NCBI GenBank assembly: GCA_029433475.1
Contig: JAQTIE010000005.1
Location: forward strand, 62,001-126,000
Origin: Neisseriaceae bacterium ESL0693
GTDB taxonomy: Bacteria; Pseudomonadota; Gammaproteobacteria; Burkholderiales; Neisseriaceae
Length of the DNA stretch: 64,000 nt
Direction: 5' to 3'
Positions 35,652 through 43,968 of this stretch are shown here, piece after piece. The notes under the pieces are model-generated. The model was given only the letters and a program-made list of their open reading frames with translations, made no database searches and had not been told where the DNA came from. A program made the translations under genes and the position numbers. The number at the start of each line of letters is the position of its first letter. Positions within the stretch are counted from its first letter, which is position 1.

Positions 35652-36422
35652 GTGCGAATTATTTCTGCCAATGTGAATGGTATTCGTTCTGCTACCCGTA
35701 AAGGGTTTATAGATTATCTGGCTCAGGCACAAGCTGATATTGTGTGCGTGCAGGAATTAAAGGCACAAGAGGCGGATATGAGTATAGACATGCAACGGCC
35801 ACACGGCATGTATGGTGTCTGGCATACGGCTGAAAAACGCGGTTACAGCGGCGTCGCGATTTACAGCAAGCTCAAACCGGACTCGGTACAAGTGGGTTTG
35901 GGCTGGCCGGATTTTGATCATGAAGGGCGTTATGTCCGTGCTGATTTTGGCTCATTATCGGTGATTTCAGTCTATCTGCCTTCAGGCAGCAGTTCTGACG
36001 AGCGGCAACAGGTGAAATTTCAGTTTCTGGATAAATTTTTACCACTGTTGCGACAATTATATGCAGAAAACCGCGATGTGGTGATCTGTGGCGACTGGAA
36101 TATTGCCCATCAGAATATTGATCTGAAAAACTGGCGTGGTAATCAGAAAAATTCTGGTTTTCTGCCTGAAGAACGAGCATGGCTGACCAAGGTTATTCAG
36201 GAGCTTGGCTGGATTGATGTCTGGCGTCAATTGTATCCGGAAATACCCGGTTATACCTGGTGGAGTAACCGGGGGCAGGCCTATGCCAAGGATGTCGGCT
36301 GGCGGATTGACTATCAGATGGTCACGCCAGCTTTGGCACAGCGGGCACATCAGGCTTTTGTATATAAAGATGAGAAATTTTCAGATCATGCGCCCTTGGT
36401 GGTGGATTATCGGGATGAGTAG
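35652..36422 (+). CDS. xth: Exodeoxyribonuclease III / AP endonuclease
   Basis: 256 residues with a GTG start preceded by AGGAAGG. Class-II AP endonuclease of base excision repair. Family motifs in order: RIISANVNGIRSA (1-13), CVQELKAQE with the metal-binding Glu at about 37, YSGVAIYSK, GDWNIAH at about 149 with the catalytic Asp and Asn, and SDHAPLVVDY at the C-terminus with the catalytic His. Length fits the family (250-270). Confidence 0.95.
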   Translation: MRIISANVNGIRSATRKGFIDYLAQAQADIVCVQELKAQEADMSIDMQRPHGMYGVWHTAEKRGYSGVAIYSKLKPDSVQVGLGWPDFDHEGRYVRADFGSLSVISVYLPSGSSSDERQQVKFQFLDKFLPLLRQLYAENRDVVICGDWNIAHQNIDLKNWRGNQKNSGFLPEERAWLTKVIQELGWIDVWRQLYPEIPGYTWWSNRGQAYAKDVGWRIDYQMVTPALAQRAHQAFVYKDEKFSDHAPLVVDYRDE

Positions 36423-36504
36423 CGAGATAATTAAATCACCAAACCGATCAAAGTATTTGTTTTTATCTACCCGATAATCCATATCTAGGTCGTTTGCTGG
36501 GCAG

Positions 36505-36975
36505 TCAAGCTGTTTTGGCAGCAATGGAATCCAGCAGGAATGTGGTCGGCCCGTCATTGGTCAGTTGTACCTGCATATGCGCACCAAACTGGCCTGTCTG
36601 TACCTGTAAACCATGCTGGCGTAATGCTTGAGCCACGGCTTCATAAAGCTTTTGTGCCTGTGAGGGTGCTGCGGCAGCAGAAAAGGAGGGGCGGCGTCCA
36701 CGTCGGGTATCACCATACAAGGTAAATTGTGATACCAGTAAAATATGGCCACCCACTTCTTTGACGCAAAGATTCATTTTTTCCTGTTCATCTGTAAATA
36801 TTCTCAGGTGGGTAATTTTATCCGCGATATAGGTGACATCATGTGCTGAATCGGTGTGGGTGACGCCCAAAAGCACCATTAAACCGTGTGTTATGGCGGC
36901 GATACGTTGAGTCTGATCAGAAGAATCAATGACATCAACGCTTGCCTGAGTGACTTTTTGTATCAGTGCTCGCAT
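36505..36975 (-). CDS. dtd: D-aminoacyl-tRNA deacylase
   Basis: 156 residues from the ATG at 36975 (TTTTAAGGAAATAT before it); the frame extends 35 codons further without support. It removes D-amino acids and glycine mischarged on tRNA. The N-terminus MRALIQKVTQASV is typical; the two DTD motifs are visible as SQFTLYGDT and TNDGPTTFLLDS, the second holding the Gly-cisPro chirality filter. Confidence 0.95.
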   Translation of the reverse strand: MRALIQKVTQASVDVIDSSDQTQRIAAITHGLMVLLGVTHTDSAHDVTYIADKITHLRIFTDEQEKMNLCVKEVGGHILLVSQFTLYGDTRRGRRPSFSAAAAPSQAQKLYEAVAQALRQHGLQVQTGQFGAHMQVQLTNDGPTTFLLDSIAAKTA

Positions 36976-37153
36976 ATATTTCCTTAAAACATGCCCGATA
37001 ATAGTAATCTTTGTTGATGGATTCTGGCGAAAATGGCTGCCAAGGTCAATATTCTGGTAAAAGTCTTTATTTATGGTCATTATTAAATCGTTTACCGAAT
37101 CAGTAATCTAAATTAAAGATCAGCATTTTTCGATAGTGATAATGGTTTTTTGC

Positions 37154-37182
37154 TTGACGGCTTGGGGTTGTGTATCTATAAT
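37154..37182 (+). promoter_or_regulatory. Sigma-70 promoter of the tRNA-Asn/tRNA-Lys operon
   Basis: TTGACG (37154-37159) and TATAAT (37177-37182) with a 17-base spacer, followed by GCGC, a GC-rich discriminator of the kind seen at stringently controlled stable RNA promoters. Confidence 0.85.
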
Positions 37183-37194
37183 GCGCTCTTCCTT

Positions 37195-37270
37195 TCCTCG
37201 ATAGCTCAGTCGGTAGAGCGACGGACTGTTAATCCGCAGGTCCCTGGTTCGAGCCCAGGTCGGGGAGCCA
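37195..37270 (+). tRNA. tRNA-Asn (GTT)
   Basis: 76 bases with encoded CCA. Acceptor TCCTCGA pairs with TCGGGGA (one T-G wobble); anticodon loop CTGTTAA; T-loop GGTTCGAGCC. Confidence 0.95.
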
Positions 37271-37272
37271 AA

Positions 37273-37348
37273 GGGTCGTTAGCTCAGTCGGTAGAGCAGC
37301 GGACTTTTAATCCGTTGGTCGAGCGTTCGAATCGCTCACGACCCACCA
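37273..37348 (+). tRNA. tRNA-Lys (TTT)
   Basis: 76 bases with encoded CCA. Acceptor GGGTCGT pairs with ACGACCC; anticodon loop CTTTTAA; T-loop GTTCGAATC. It follows tRNA-Asn after two bases, so both come from one transcript. Confidence 0.95.
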
Positions 37349-37398
37349 ATTTTTAAAATCAGATCAAATGTTGGTTGTATATTTCTGATTTAAGCCCT

Positions 37399-37434
37399 AA
37401 GCCACAATTCTGTCTATATCAGATTTGTGGCTTT
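37399..37434. terminator. Terminator between tRNA-Lys and the integrase remnant
   Basis: AAGCCACAA (37399-37407) pairs with TTGTGGCTT (37425-37433), with an inner TCTG/CAGA extension across one mismatch; T-rich sequence follows on the plus strand. May serve either direction. Confidence 0.6.
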
Positions 37435-37440
37435 GTTATA

Positions 37441-37635
37441 TTTATCGATAGTAACGGTCTGTTTATGTAGATGTATCAGTGAAATATGGGCATACTTCTG
37501 TAACTTCTTTATGGGTTCCCAATCTTCTATTGCTTGCAATGCATAATAAATATAGGCCACTTTGTACCAGCCAGTTTACCCAGATATGAGGTGTTCAATT
37601 CCGGCTTTTTCTCAGGCTTTATGCCAGACCTGATG
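37441..37635 (-). pseudogene. Second tyrosine integrase remnant
   Basis: On the minus strand the sequence gives WHKA, a stop, EKAGIE, then in a shifted frame HIWVNWLVQSG (cognate of LRHTWVTWIVQSG at 8041-8154), then back in the first frame ALQAIEDWEPIKKLQKYAHI and SLIHLHK. The last part contains the catalytic Tyr context (KYAHIS) of tyrosine recombinases. At least one stop and two frame changes make it nonfunctional. It points toward the tRNA-Lys gene, as expected for an element once integrated at the tRNA 3' end. Confidence 0.75.
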
Positions 37636-37778
37636 GTTTAGAGTACAGTTTGGTTTGTTGCTTGAGAAGAGTATCAATAATTTTGTAGTAACGCTGTTTA
37701 AAAATATTGGCTCACATGTCCTTCAAATATTATGCTGAAACGATGTAGGGCAGTTTTACCGTCATGTATTGACATCTT

Positions 37779-38066
37779 CTATTTCTTACTTGCTGTCATC
37801 ATTGCTAAATAAATCACTTTCTTCATTAAATTATCCGTAGAAAAAATTTGTTGTATGTCGGATTGATATTGTGTTAGCCATATTGCCTTAGGTATATTCT
37901 CAAGATAAGCAAATAAAATATTGAGATTCGTTTGGTTGATTTGCCCTGATTTACTGATTTGAAGGTATGTATTTGCCTATCTGAGACTCAATTGATCCAG
38001 TGTCTGTGGTGTTTCCTTGATAACCGACCAATAGATTTTCTTTAGATCAGTCACACTCCAAGCCAT
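37779..38066 (-). pseudogene. Broken small gene, 95 codons with an internal TAG
   Basis: From an ATG at 38066, preceded by GAGGTATGTT, a frame reads MAWSVTDLKKIYWSVIKETP, continues to codon 29, meets TAG at 37977-37979, and continues sensibly (ANTYLQISKSGQINQTN, YLENIPKAIWL, DNLMKKVIYLAMMTASKK) to a TAG at 37779. Composition is that of a real helical protein, not of random sequence. It lies upstream of the integrase remnant on the same strand and is probably cargo of the dead element. I do not recognise the family. Confidence 0.5.
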
Positions 38067-38562
38067 AACATACCTCATGAATAATGCACAGCTGGATAGG
38101 GTCATCAGGATAAACGGCATTTACACAGAACGATTGATATTCTCTCTCATTTGATTTGGTGTTTTATTTTTCTGTTTTTTATATCATTGTTGTGGCTGGA
38201 TATAATATCTATTGATGGTTTTATTGGTACGGATTGATTTAATAAGACATTGATTATGTGTTTGCTGTGTGTATGGTATTCACTGCAAGATGAGCAGTGT
38301 TTGGCCTGCTGCTGGTTTTGTCAATGGTTATGCATTGCGTGGCAATTAAATTTTTGGTTATGATCTGATATCAGTTAATTAAATAATTCCTTTGGGATTT
38401 CATGTTGTTTTGTCATTACTTTTGGGTAATAAGATTTTTATATTAACCCTAAAATCAACAAATATTGAGTTTGTGGTATGGCATGATGGGTTTTAAGCGG
38501 GTCTTTGATACCCATCGACGGGTTAGTTTATGTTTGCCTGTAGGCAAGGTTGGAAGGGTGGT
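38067..38562. other. Intergenic region after the second integrase remnant
   Basis: About 500 bases without a recognisable gene, T-rich on the plus strand. A short TTGCCT/AGGCAA inverted repeat at about 38533-38547 lies just past the stop of the DUF445 gene and may be its terminator. Confidence 0.4.
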
Positions 38563-39873
38563 TTATGTGGTTAAAAATTGTGATACTGCATAGATGATTA
38601 AGCCAATCAGGCCGCCGACAAGGGTACCATTGATGCGGATAAATTGTAGATCGCGGCCGATGCTAAGTTCGATTTTGTCGATCATTTGGTTGCTGTCCCA
38701 GCTTTTGACTTTGTCGGCCACAAATTGGGCGGCATGGTGTTTGTTGTGTTCGATCTGGTGTTTTATCCATAAGGCTAGACGAGCATCCAGACGTAACATG
38801 AATCTGGGGTGGGCGTGTGATTGTTTTAATAGCTGGTTGATGAGCTGGCGGCTTTGTTGTTGCCACCATGAATCGGGCTGATCAATGTCGTGTTCACTCC
38901 AGTGAATGAGGTTTTGCCACAGGGGTTCGATGATCAGCAGGAGGGCATCTGACTGAGTCAGTTGCTGGCGTATGCTGGCCAAGCGCTGGTGCCAGTGTGG
39001 GTTGTGGCGCAGTTGTTTTCTGAGTCGCAGATATTGTCGGCGGTAGTGGCGCCATAGAGGGTGCTGCGGGTCATTCAGGGCGTCTTTAAGATAGGAGTCG
39101 GCCCAATCCAGTGCTTTGGTGGCAACCCAGTCGTCAACGCGTGCGGTCAGGGTGGTTTTGAATGATGCTTTGAGTTTGTCCCAGCTATTCGGGTCTTGTT
39201 TTTCAATTTTGCCGGCCCAGTTGCGTAAACTGGCTTCGAGTGATGTTCTGGTTTGTGGATGGTGTAAGCCATAACGCAGCTGGTGTAATACGATACGTAA
39301 TATTTTGATATCGATGTTTTGCTGGTGTAACAGGGTGAGGGTATTGGCCAAGGTGTTGCCCAGTTTTGCGCCGTTGTAATGACGATCAATCAGCTGGTTG
39401 ATGAGGCGGGTGATGTATTCCGGTTTCACGCTGCTCATAAGGGGCGGCAAAAGATGTAGGGCTTGCGGCAGCCATTGCTGTTGGTGTGCTGGTTGTGCGA
39501 GCCAGTTGAGTGCTTTTTGAGTAGGATGCCATTGGTAGATACGGGCGGTAATGGCTTTGCTTTGCAGAAAGTTATGTTCGATAAAGCGTCCAAGTTCATC
39601 AGCGATTTTGTTTTGTTTGTGTACCAGTATGGCGGTGTGGGGTATGGGCAAACCCAAGGGGTGGCGAAACAGGGCGGTGATGGCAAACCAGTCGGCCAGT
39701 GCACCCACCATGGCCGCCTCGGCAAAGGCTTTGAGGTAGGCCATGAAGGGGTGAAGATGTAAATAAATACAGCTGATGATAAACAGTGTCAGCGCCAGTA
39801 ACAGCAGGCTGGTGGCAATGAGCCGGCTTTGGTACAGGCGCTGCTGCTGTGTCTGTTGGTTGAAAGAAGGCAT
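38563..39873 (-). CDS. DUF445 family inner-membrane protein (YjiN-like)
   Basis: 436 residues. N-terminal transmembrane helices at about 19-38 (ATSLLLLALTLFIISCIYL) and a second hydrophobic part with the family signature AFAEAAMVGALADWFAITAL-FRHP (49-72). A long, mostly helical soluble region follows, and a C-terminal membrane helix (GGLIGLIIYAVSQFL) closes the protein. DUF445 proteins have no proven biochemical role. It follows the 132-residue membrane protein gene by 25 bases, and both read in the recC-recB direction. Confidence 0.9.
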   Translation of the reverse strand: MPSFNQQTQQQRLYQSRLIATSLLLLALTLFIISCIYLHLHPFMAYLKAFAEAAMVGALADWFAITALFRHPLGLPIPHTAILVHKQNKIADELGRFIEHNFLQSKAITARIYQWHPTQKALNWLAQPAHQQQWLPQALHLLPPLMSSVKPEYITRLINQLIDRHYNGAKLGNTLANTLTLLHQQNIDIKILRIVLHQLRYGLHHPQTRTSLEASLRNWAGKIEKQDPNSWDKLKASFKTTLTARVDDWVATKALDWADSYLKDALNDPQHPLWRHYRRQYLRLRKQLRHNPHWHQRLASIRQQLTQSDALLLIIEPLWQNLIHWSEHDIDQPDSWWQQQSRQLINQLLKQSHAHPRFMLRLDARLALWIKHQIEHNKHHAAQFVADKVKSWDSNQMIDKIELSIGRDLQFIRINGTLVGGLIGLIIYAVSQFLTT

Positions 39874-39898
39874 CGCTGTGCGTCAGAATGACGGATCA

Positions 39899-40297
39899 TT
39901 AGAGTTTGTCTGGCTGACGGTGGCGGCTGCGCTGCCATTTGATGAAATAGCCGATGGCCACTGGAATCAGGGCATAGATAATGAGGGCTGGCCATTGGGC
40001 ATACCAGCTGATTTCGGTCTGGGCTTGGTTATTACCATTGAGCACGATCTGGGTACCTGACCAGTAGATGGCGCGCCACCAGCAGATAACCAGTATGCCG
40101 AGAAAAACCGGCCAGATGGAACGGCTCAGACCGCGTTGCCATAATAAAAAGAAGACCAGTGCCCACAACAGGGTCAGGGCGGTGGTTAAGAGGCCGGTAT
40201 CGGTGGGCATGTTGATATAACGGCAGATAATGAAGGTTAAAACCACCCATAGGCCGGCCAGAATGGCCATAATGAATTCTTCGGGTTTATTGAACAT
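39899..40297 (-). CDS. Small multi-pass membrane protein
   Basis: 132 residues with about four hydrophobic helices (11-27 IMAILAGLWVVLTFIIC, 37-53 LTTALTLLWALVFFLLW, 61-80, 104-121 PALIIYALIPVAIGYFI) and a basic cytosolic tail (KWQRSRHRQPDKL). No family recognised. It lies between recB and the DUF445 gene on the same strand with gaps of 56 and 25 bases, so it is likely part of a recC-recB transcript. Confidence 0.7.
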   Translation of the reverse strand: MFNKPEEFIMAILAGLWVVLTFIICRYINMPTDTGLLTTALTLLWALVFFLLWQRGLSRSIWPVFLGILVICWWRAIYWSGTQIVLNGNNQAQTEISWYAQWPALIIYALIPVAIGYFIKWQRSRHRQPDKL

Positions 40298-40353
40298 GGT
40301 TGGGGTTCCTCAATATTACGTGGCCTGACTATGATAGGGTTAATATACCTGAG

Positions 40354-43300
40354 TCACTGTTTTTTGTCATGTTTGGTGAGCCAGGGGGCTAAATCGGTGG
40401 TGGCAATATCCCATGACCAGATACCTGACTGGTCGGTGGAGTTCAGGCCGCGCAGGAATAAATAGCGCACGCTGATTTTTTCGGGCAGGCGCTGCTGGTT
40501 TTGCAGGAATCTGGCCACGGCGATGGTGTAAATCAGGGCTTGCAGGTAATAATGATGTTGTGCCATGGCCTGATCCATGGCGTTTTGATGGTAATCAATC
40601 AGGCGATTGCCAAGGTGGTTGGATTTGTAGTCAACCACGTAGACATGCCCTTGTGTGTCTTCACCGACCAGATCAATGGCGCCGTTGATGAATCCTTCGA
40701 TGATGTTGAAATTCAACTCGGCAGCGGCATCGATGCAGATTTGTGGCAGACCCAGATGGGGCTGGGCAAACCATTGTTGCAGTGTGGCTAAATTGAAGTC
40801 ATGCATGTGAAGCATGAAGTTCATTTCGGCCAGACGTTGTGTCGGTGGAATTGATTGGATCGGAGTGTTTTCTGAAAGACGGCATTGGCGCACTTGATCA
40901 CACAGCTGTAACAGGGTGTCGGTATGGTTGGGGTCAAAGCCAAAGCGTGCCAGTAGGGCGGCGATGTGATTGGCATCATCTGGCTGGGGTGGCTGGCTGA
41001 ATTCGGTTTGTTCGAGCACAGCGTGCAGGCATAAACCGGCCTGAATGCCGCGGGCAAATTGCAATAGTTCGGTTTCAGGCAGTTCGTGGCTGCGACTGGC
41101 GGGCAGTGTGGATAATTCCGCCTGATCCAGTGCAGGTGCGGCGGCTTCTTCTTCAAGTTCGTGGCTGGGTTGATGAGGGTTGCGGCTGCGGCTTAAATGG
41201 GTAAAGCTGGTGTAATAAGGTTGGCTAAACCGGCGGGGCGGCCAGCTGAGTGCCTGATAATGCTGTTGGGTTGCAGGGTATGGGTTAGTCAGTGTGGCGG
41301 TAGCTTCGCTGCCTTCCTGCCAGGCGAAATGGCAGGCCTTGTGAGCGTTGGTCAGGCAGTTTTGCCAGAGGGTTTTTAATAAGTCAGCGGCATTTTTTTT
41401 TGCGGCCTGTTGCCAGTAGTTGTGGTGTTGTGGCCATGCAGGGTGCTGATTGTCCAGTAGCCAGGTAAAGGGGTTGTGCGATAGTTCGGAACCAGCAGCG
41501 GCGTAGATGATGAGTTGTTCGCGGGCGCGGGTAAAGGCCACATAATAGAGGCGCAGTTTTTCACTCATGGCTTCAAGTATGAATTCATCTTTATCGGCTT
41601 GGGTCAATAAGCTTTTGGCCACCAGTTCCAGACCTTCGGAGCGATGAATGGCAAACCAGTTTTGGGTCGGAGGAATGGGGTTTTTGCCATCCCAGACGAA
41701 TGGGCAGAAAACAATAGGATATTCCAGACCTTTGGCGGCGTGCATGGTAACGATTTTAACCAGAGCCTCGTCGCTTTCCAGTCGCAGCTGGTGGGCTTCG
41801 TTGTGGCTGTCGGGGTCGGTGAGGGTGTGATCAAACCATTGTACTAGTGCGTGGGTGGTGGAGAATGTCTGGGCGGCATCGGCCAGTAATTCGGCCAGTT
41901 GCCAGAAATTGGTCAGGCTGCGTTGGTTGTGGTGTTTCAGGGCGATGGTTTCAAGCCGGGTCTGGGTGGCAAACCATTGCAGGGCGCTATAGATGCCTTG
42001 TTGCTGCCAGCGTTCATGGGCATTTATTGCTGTTTGAATCCATTGGCTGATGGCGGTTTCATTCTGGTTTAAGTCGTTGAGTTGTTCGGCGGTCCAGTGG
42101 TACAGAGGGCCAGCAAGGATAAAGCGCAGATAATGAGTGTGTTGCGGTTGCAGCCAGAAATGTAATAAGGCGGTCATGGCCTGAGCTTCTGAACTGGCAA
42201 ATACGGATTGATTATTCAGGGAAACACTGATGACGCCATTTTTTTTCAGTGTTCTGGCCATGAGCTGACCTTCATTGTGGGTATGCACCAGAACGGCAAT
42301 GTCGCCTGCCTGAAGAGGGCGCTGATTGATGTGTAATTGTTGGTTGAGGCCGCGCTGAATCAGGCTGGCGATTTCGTTGGCGCAGCATTGGGCAGCACGT
42401 TGGCGTAAGAGGTTTTTATTGGGTACCGATTCGGTGCTGTCAGTCGGTTCATGCAGCCAGCGAATGGTAATGGCGGATTGAGCAGGCGTGAGCTGGCTGT
42501 GTGGCTGGCTGGATTCGACTTTGGGAAAATCGATGCCTTCGAGAATGAAGGGGTGTTGGCGTTGGCTAAACAGGTGATTGACCGATTGAACCAGTGCCTG
42601 ATGGCTACGGTAATTGGTTTGCAGGGTATAACGTTGTCCGGCGGGTGTGTCATTTGCAGCGCGTAAATAGGCATGGATATCAGCACCGCGAAAGCGGTAG
42701 ATGGCCTGTTTGGGGTCGCCCACCATCAGTAATGGCCGGTTCTGGTCGGCAAAAATGGTTTTGAAGAGGCGGTATTGCAGTGGGTCGGTATCCTGACATT
42801 CGTCTACCAGCGCAATATGCCAGGTTTGTGCCAGTGCTCTGGCCAAGGTTTGGGCATGCGGATTTTGCTCAGACAGGGCGTAATCCAGATCAGTTAAAAG
42901 ATCATCAAAGCTGCGTTCGTGGCTGTTGCGCCGGTGTTCGGCCAGTTGCTGGCGTACGTAAGTAAAGCAATCCAGTTGCAGTTGTAAGAGTGCCTGTTGC
43001 TGTGCTTTTTCAATGGCTAATCGCAATTGACCAAATTCAGCCAGTATTGCCAGTGTATTGATGTCTTCAGGGCATAATACCTGGCCTTTTTTGCATTTGG
43101 CGGTCAGTATGTCTGCCTGGAATTGTTGGAGTTTTTCGGCTTTGGTCAGAGGTGTTAGCGGCTGATCGGTAGTGGCGGCCTGAGTGAGTTCGCCAAATAA
43201 GGTGCTAAAGGTTTTCTGCTTAAAGCTGGTTTGATTAAGTTGGGGGTGAATGCGCCAGAATGTGGCGGCCAAGTCGGGCATTTGCTGGCATAGTTTCGGC

Positions 43301-43968
43301 CACAGTTCAAACAATTGTTGTTCGCAGGTGTGCCATTCGGCTGTGCTGGTTTCAGGCTGGCGCAGACTGAGGTCAGTTCGGCTGCTGTAGTGTTGCAGCT
43401 CGGTCATCAGTTTTTGCGGGGTAAGCTGCTGGCTGAGTACCAGTTTGGCCATACGCGGGTGATGATTGACATGGCTGCGCCAGAAGTCTTCGGCAAAACG
43501 ATACAGTAAGGCGGTTTCAGTGTGGGTGGTTTCGGTTTCAAACGGTACCTGACACCAGAAGGCGTAATCACTTAATACACGCTGGCAAAAGGCGTGAATG
43601 GTGTAAATGGCGGCACCATCAAATTCGGTAATGGCTGCTTGTAAGCGTAAAATTAAACCGGTGTCGTTTTCTTTTTCCCGTGCTGCGGCAATCAGTTGTT
43701 GTAATACCGGATCTGCTTTTTCAGCAGGCAGGGTGTGTTGCAATAATGCCAGTGCCTGATTTAATCGGGCGCGTAGCCGGTGTTTGAGTTCGGCAGTGGC
43801 GGCTTTGGTGAAGGTAACGACTAAAATGGTGTTTAAGGGCAGTTGTTCCAGTAAGACCAGTCGGGTGAATAAAGCCGCAATATTGAAGGTTTTGCCGGTA
43901 CCAGCCGAGGCTTCAATCAGGCTGGTGCCGGTAAGGGGTAAGGTGAGCGGGTTAAGGGTTTGATTCAT
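40354..43968 (-). CDS. recB: RecBCD enzyme, RecB helicase-nuclease subunit
   Basis: 1204 residues. A 3'-5' superfamily-1 helicase fused to the single nuclease of the RecBCD complex, which processes double-strand breaks and loads RecA. Walker A EASAGTGKTF is at 19-28; motif II is LVDECQDTDPLQYRLF; GDPKQAIYRFRGAD is motif III; the later helicase motif VTMHAAKGLEYP is present. The C-terminal nuclease has GAIDLVGE, then VVDYKSNHLG at about 1107-1116 with the catalytic Asp and Lys. All motifs are intact. Its start overlaps the recC stop by four bases. Confidence 0.96.
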   Translation of the reverse strand: MNQTLNPLTLPLTGTSLIEASAGTGKTFNIAALFTRLVLLEQLPLNTILVVTFTKAATAELKHRLRARLNQALALLQHTLPAEKADPVLQQLIAAAREKENDTGLILRLQAAITEFDGAAIYTIHAFCQRVLSDYAFWCQVPFETETTHTETALLYRFAEDFWRSHVNHHPRMAKLVLSQQLTPQKLMTELQHYSSRTDLSLRQPETSTAEWHTCEQQLFELWPKLCQQMPDLAATFWRIHPQLNQTSFKQKTFSTLFGELTQAATTDQPLTPLTKAEKLQQFQADILTAKCKKGQVLCPEDINTLAILAEFGQLRLAIEKAQQQALLQLQLDCFTYVRQQLAEHRRNSHERSFDDLLTDLDYALSEQNPHAQTLARALAQTWHIALVDECQDTDPLQYRLFKTIFADQNRPLLMVGDPKQAIYRFRGADIHAYLRAANDTPAGQRYTLQTNYRSHQALVQSVNHLFSQRQHPFILEGIDFPKVESSQPHSQLTPAQSAITIRWLHEPTDSTESVPNKNLLRQRAAQCCANEIASLIQRGLNQQLHINQRPLQAGDIAVLVHTHNEGQLMARTLKKNGVISVSLNNQSVFASSEAQAMTALLHFWLQPQHTHYLRFILAGPLYHWTAEQLNDLNQNETAISQWIQTAINAHERWQQQGIYSALQWFATQTRLETIALKHHNQRSLTNFWQLAELLADAAQTFSTTHALVQWFDHTLTDPDSHNEAHQLRLESDEALVKIVTMHAAKGLEYPIVFCPFVWDGKNPIPPTQNWFAIHRSEGLELVAKSLLTQADKDEFILEAMSEKLRLYYVAFTRAREQLIIYAAAGSELSHNPFTWLLDNQHPAWPQHHNYWQQAAKKNAADLLKTLWQNCLTNAHKACHFAWQEGSEATATLTNPYPATQQHYQALSWPPRRFSQPYYTSFTHLSRSRNPHQPSHELEEEAAAPALDQAELSTLPASRSHELPETELLQFARGIQAGLCLHAVLEQTEFSQPPQPDDANHIAALLARFGFDPNHTDTLLQLCDQVRQCRLSENTPIQSIPPTQRLAEMNFMLHMHDFNLATLQQWFAQPHLGLPQICIDAAAELNFNIIEGFINGAIDLVGEDTQGHVYVVDYKSNHLGNRLIDYHQNAMDQAMAQHHYYLQALIYTIAVARFLQNQQRLPEKISVRYLFLRGLNSTDQSGIWSWDIATTDLAPWLTKHDKKQ

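Noticed and set aside
37150-37356. 68-codon open frame covering tRNA-Asn and tRNA-Lys
   Set aside because: A familiar artefact of translating tRNA genes (AQSVE...PLVERSNRSR); the DNA is explained by the two tRNAs.
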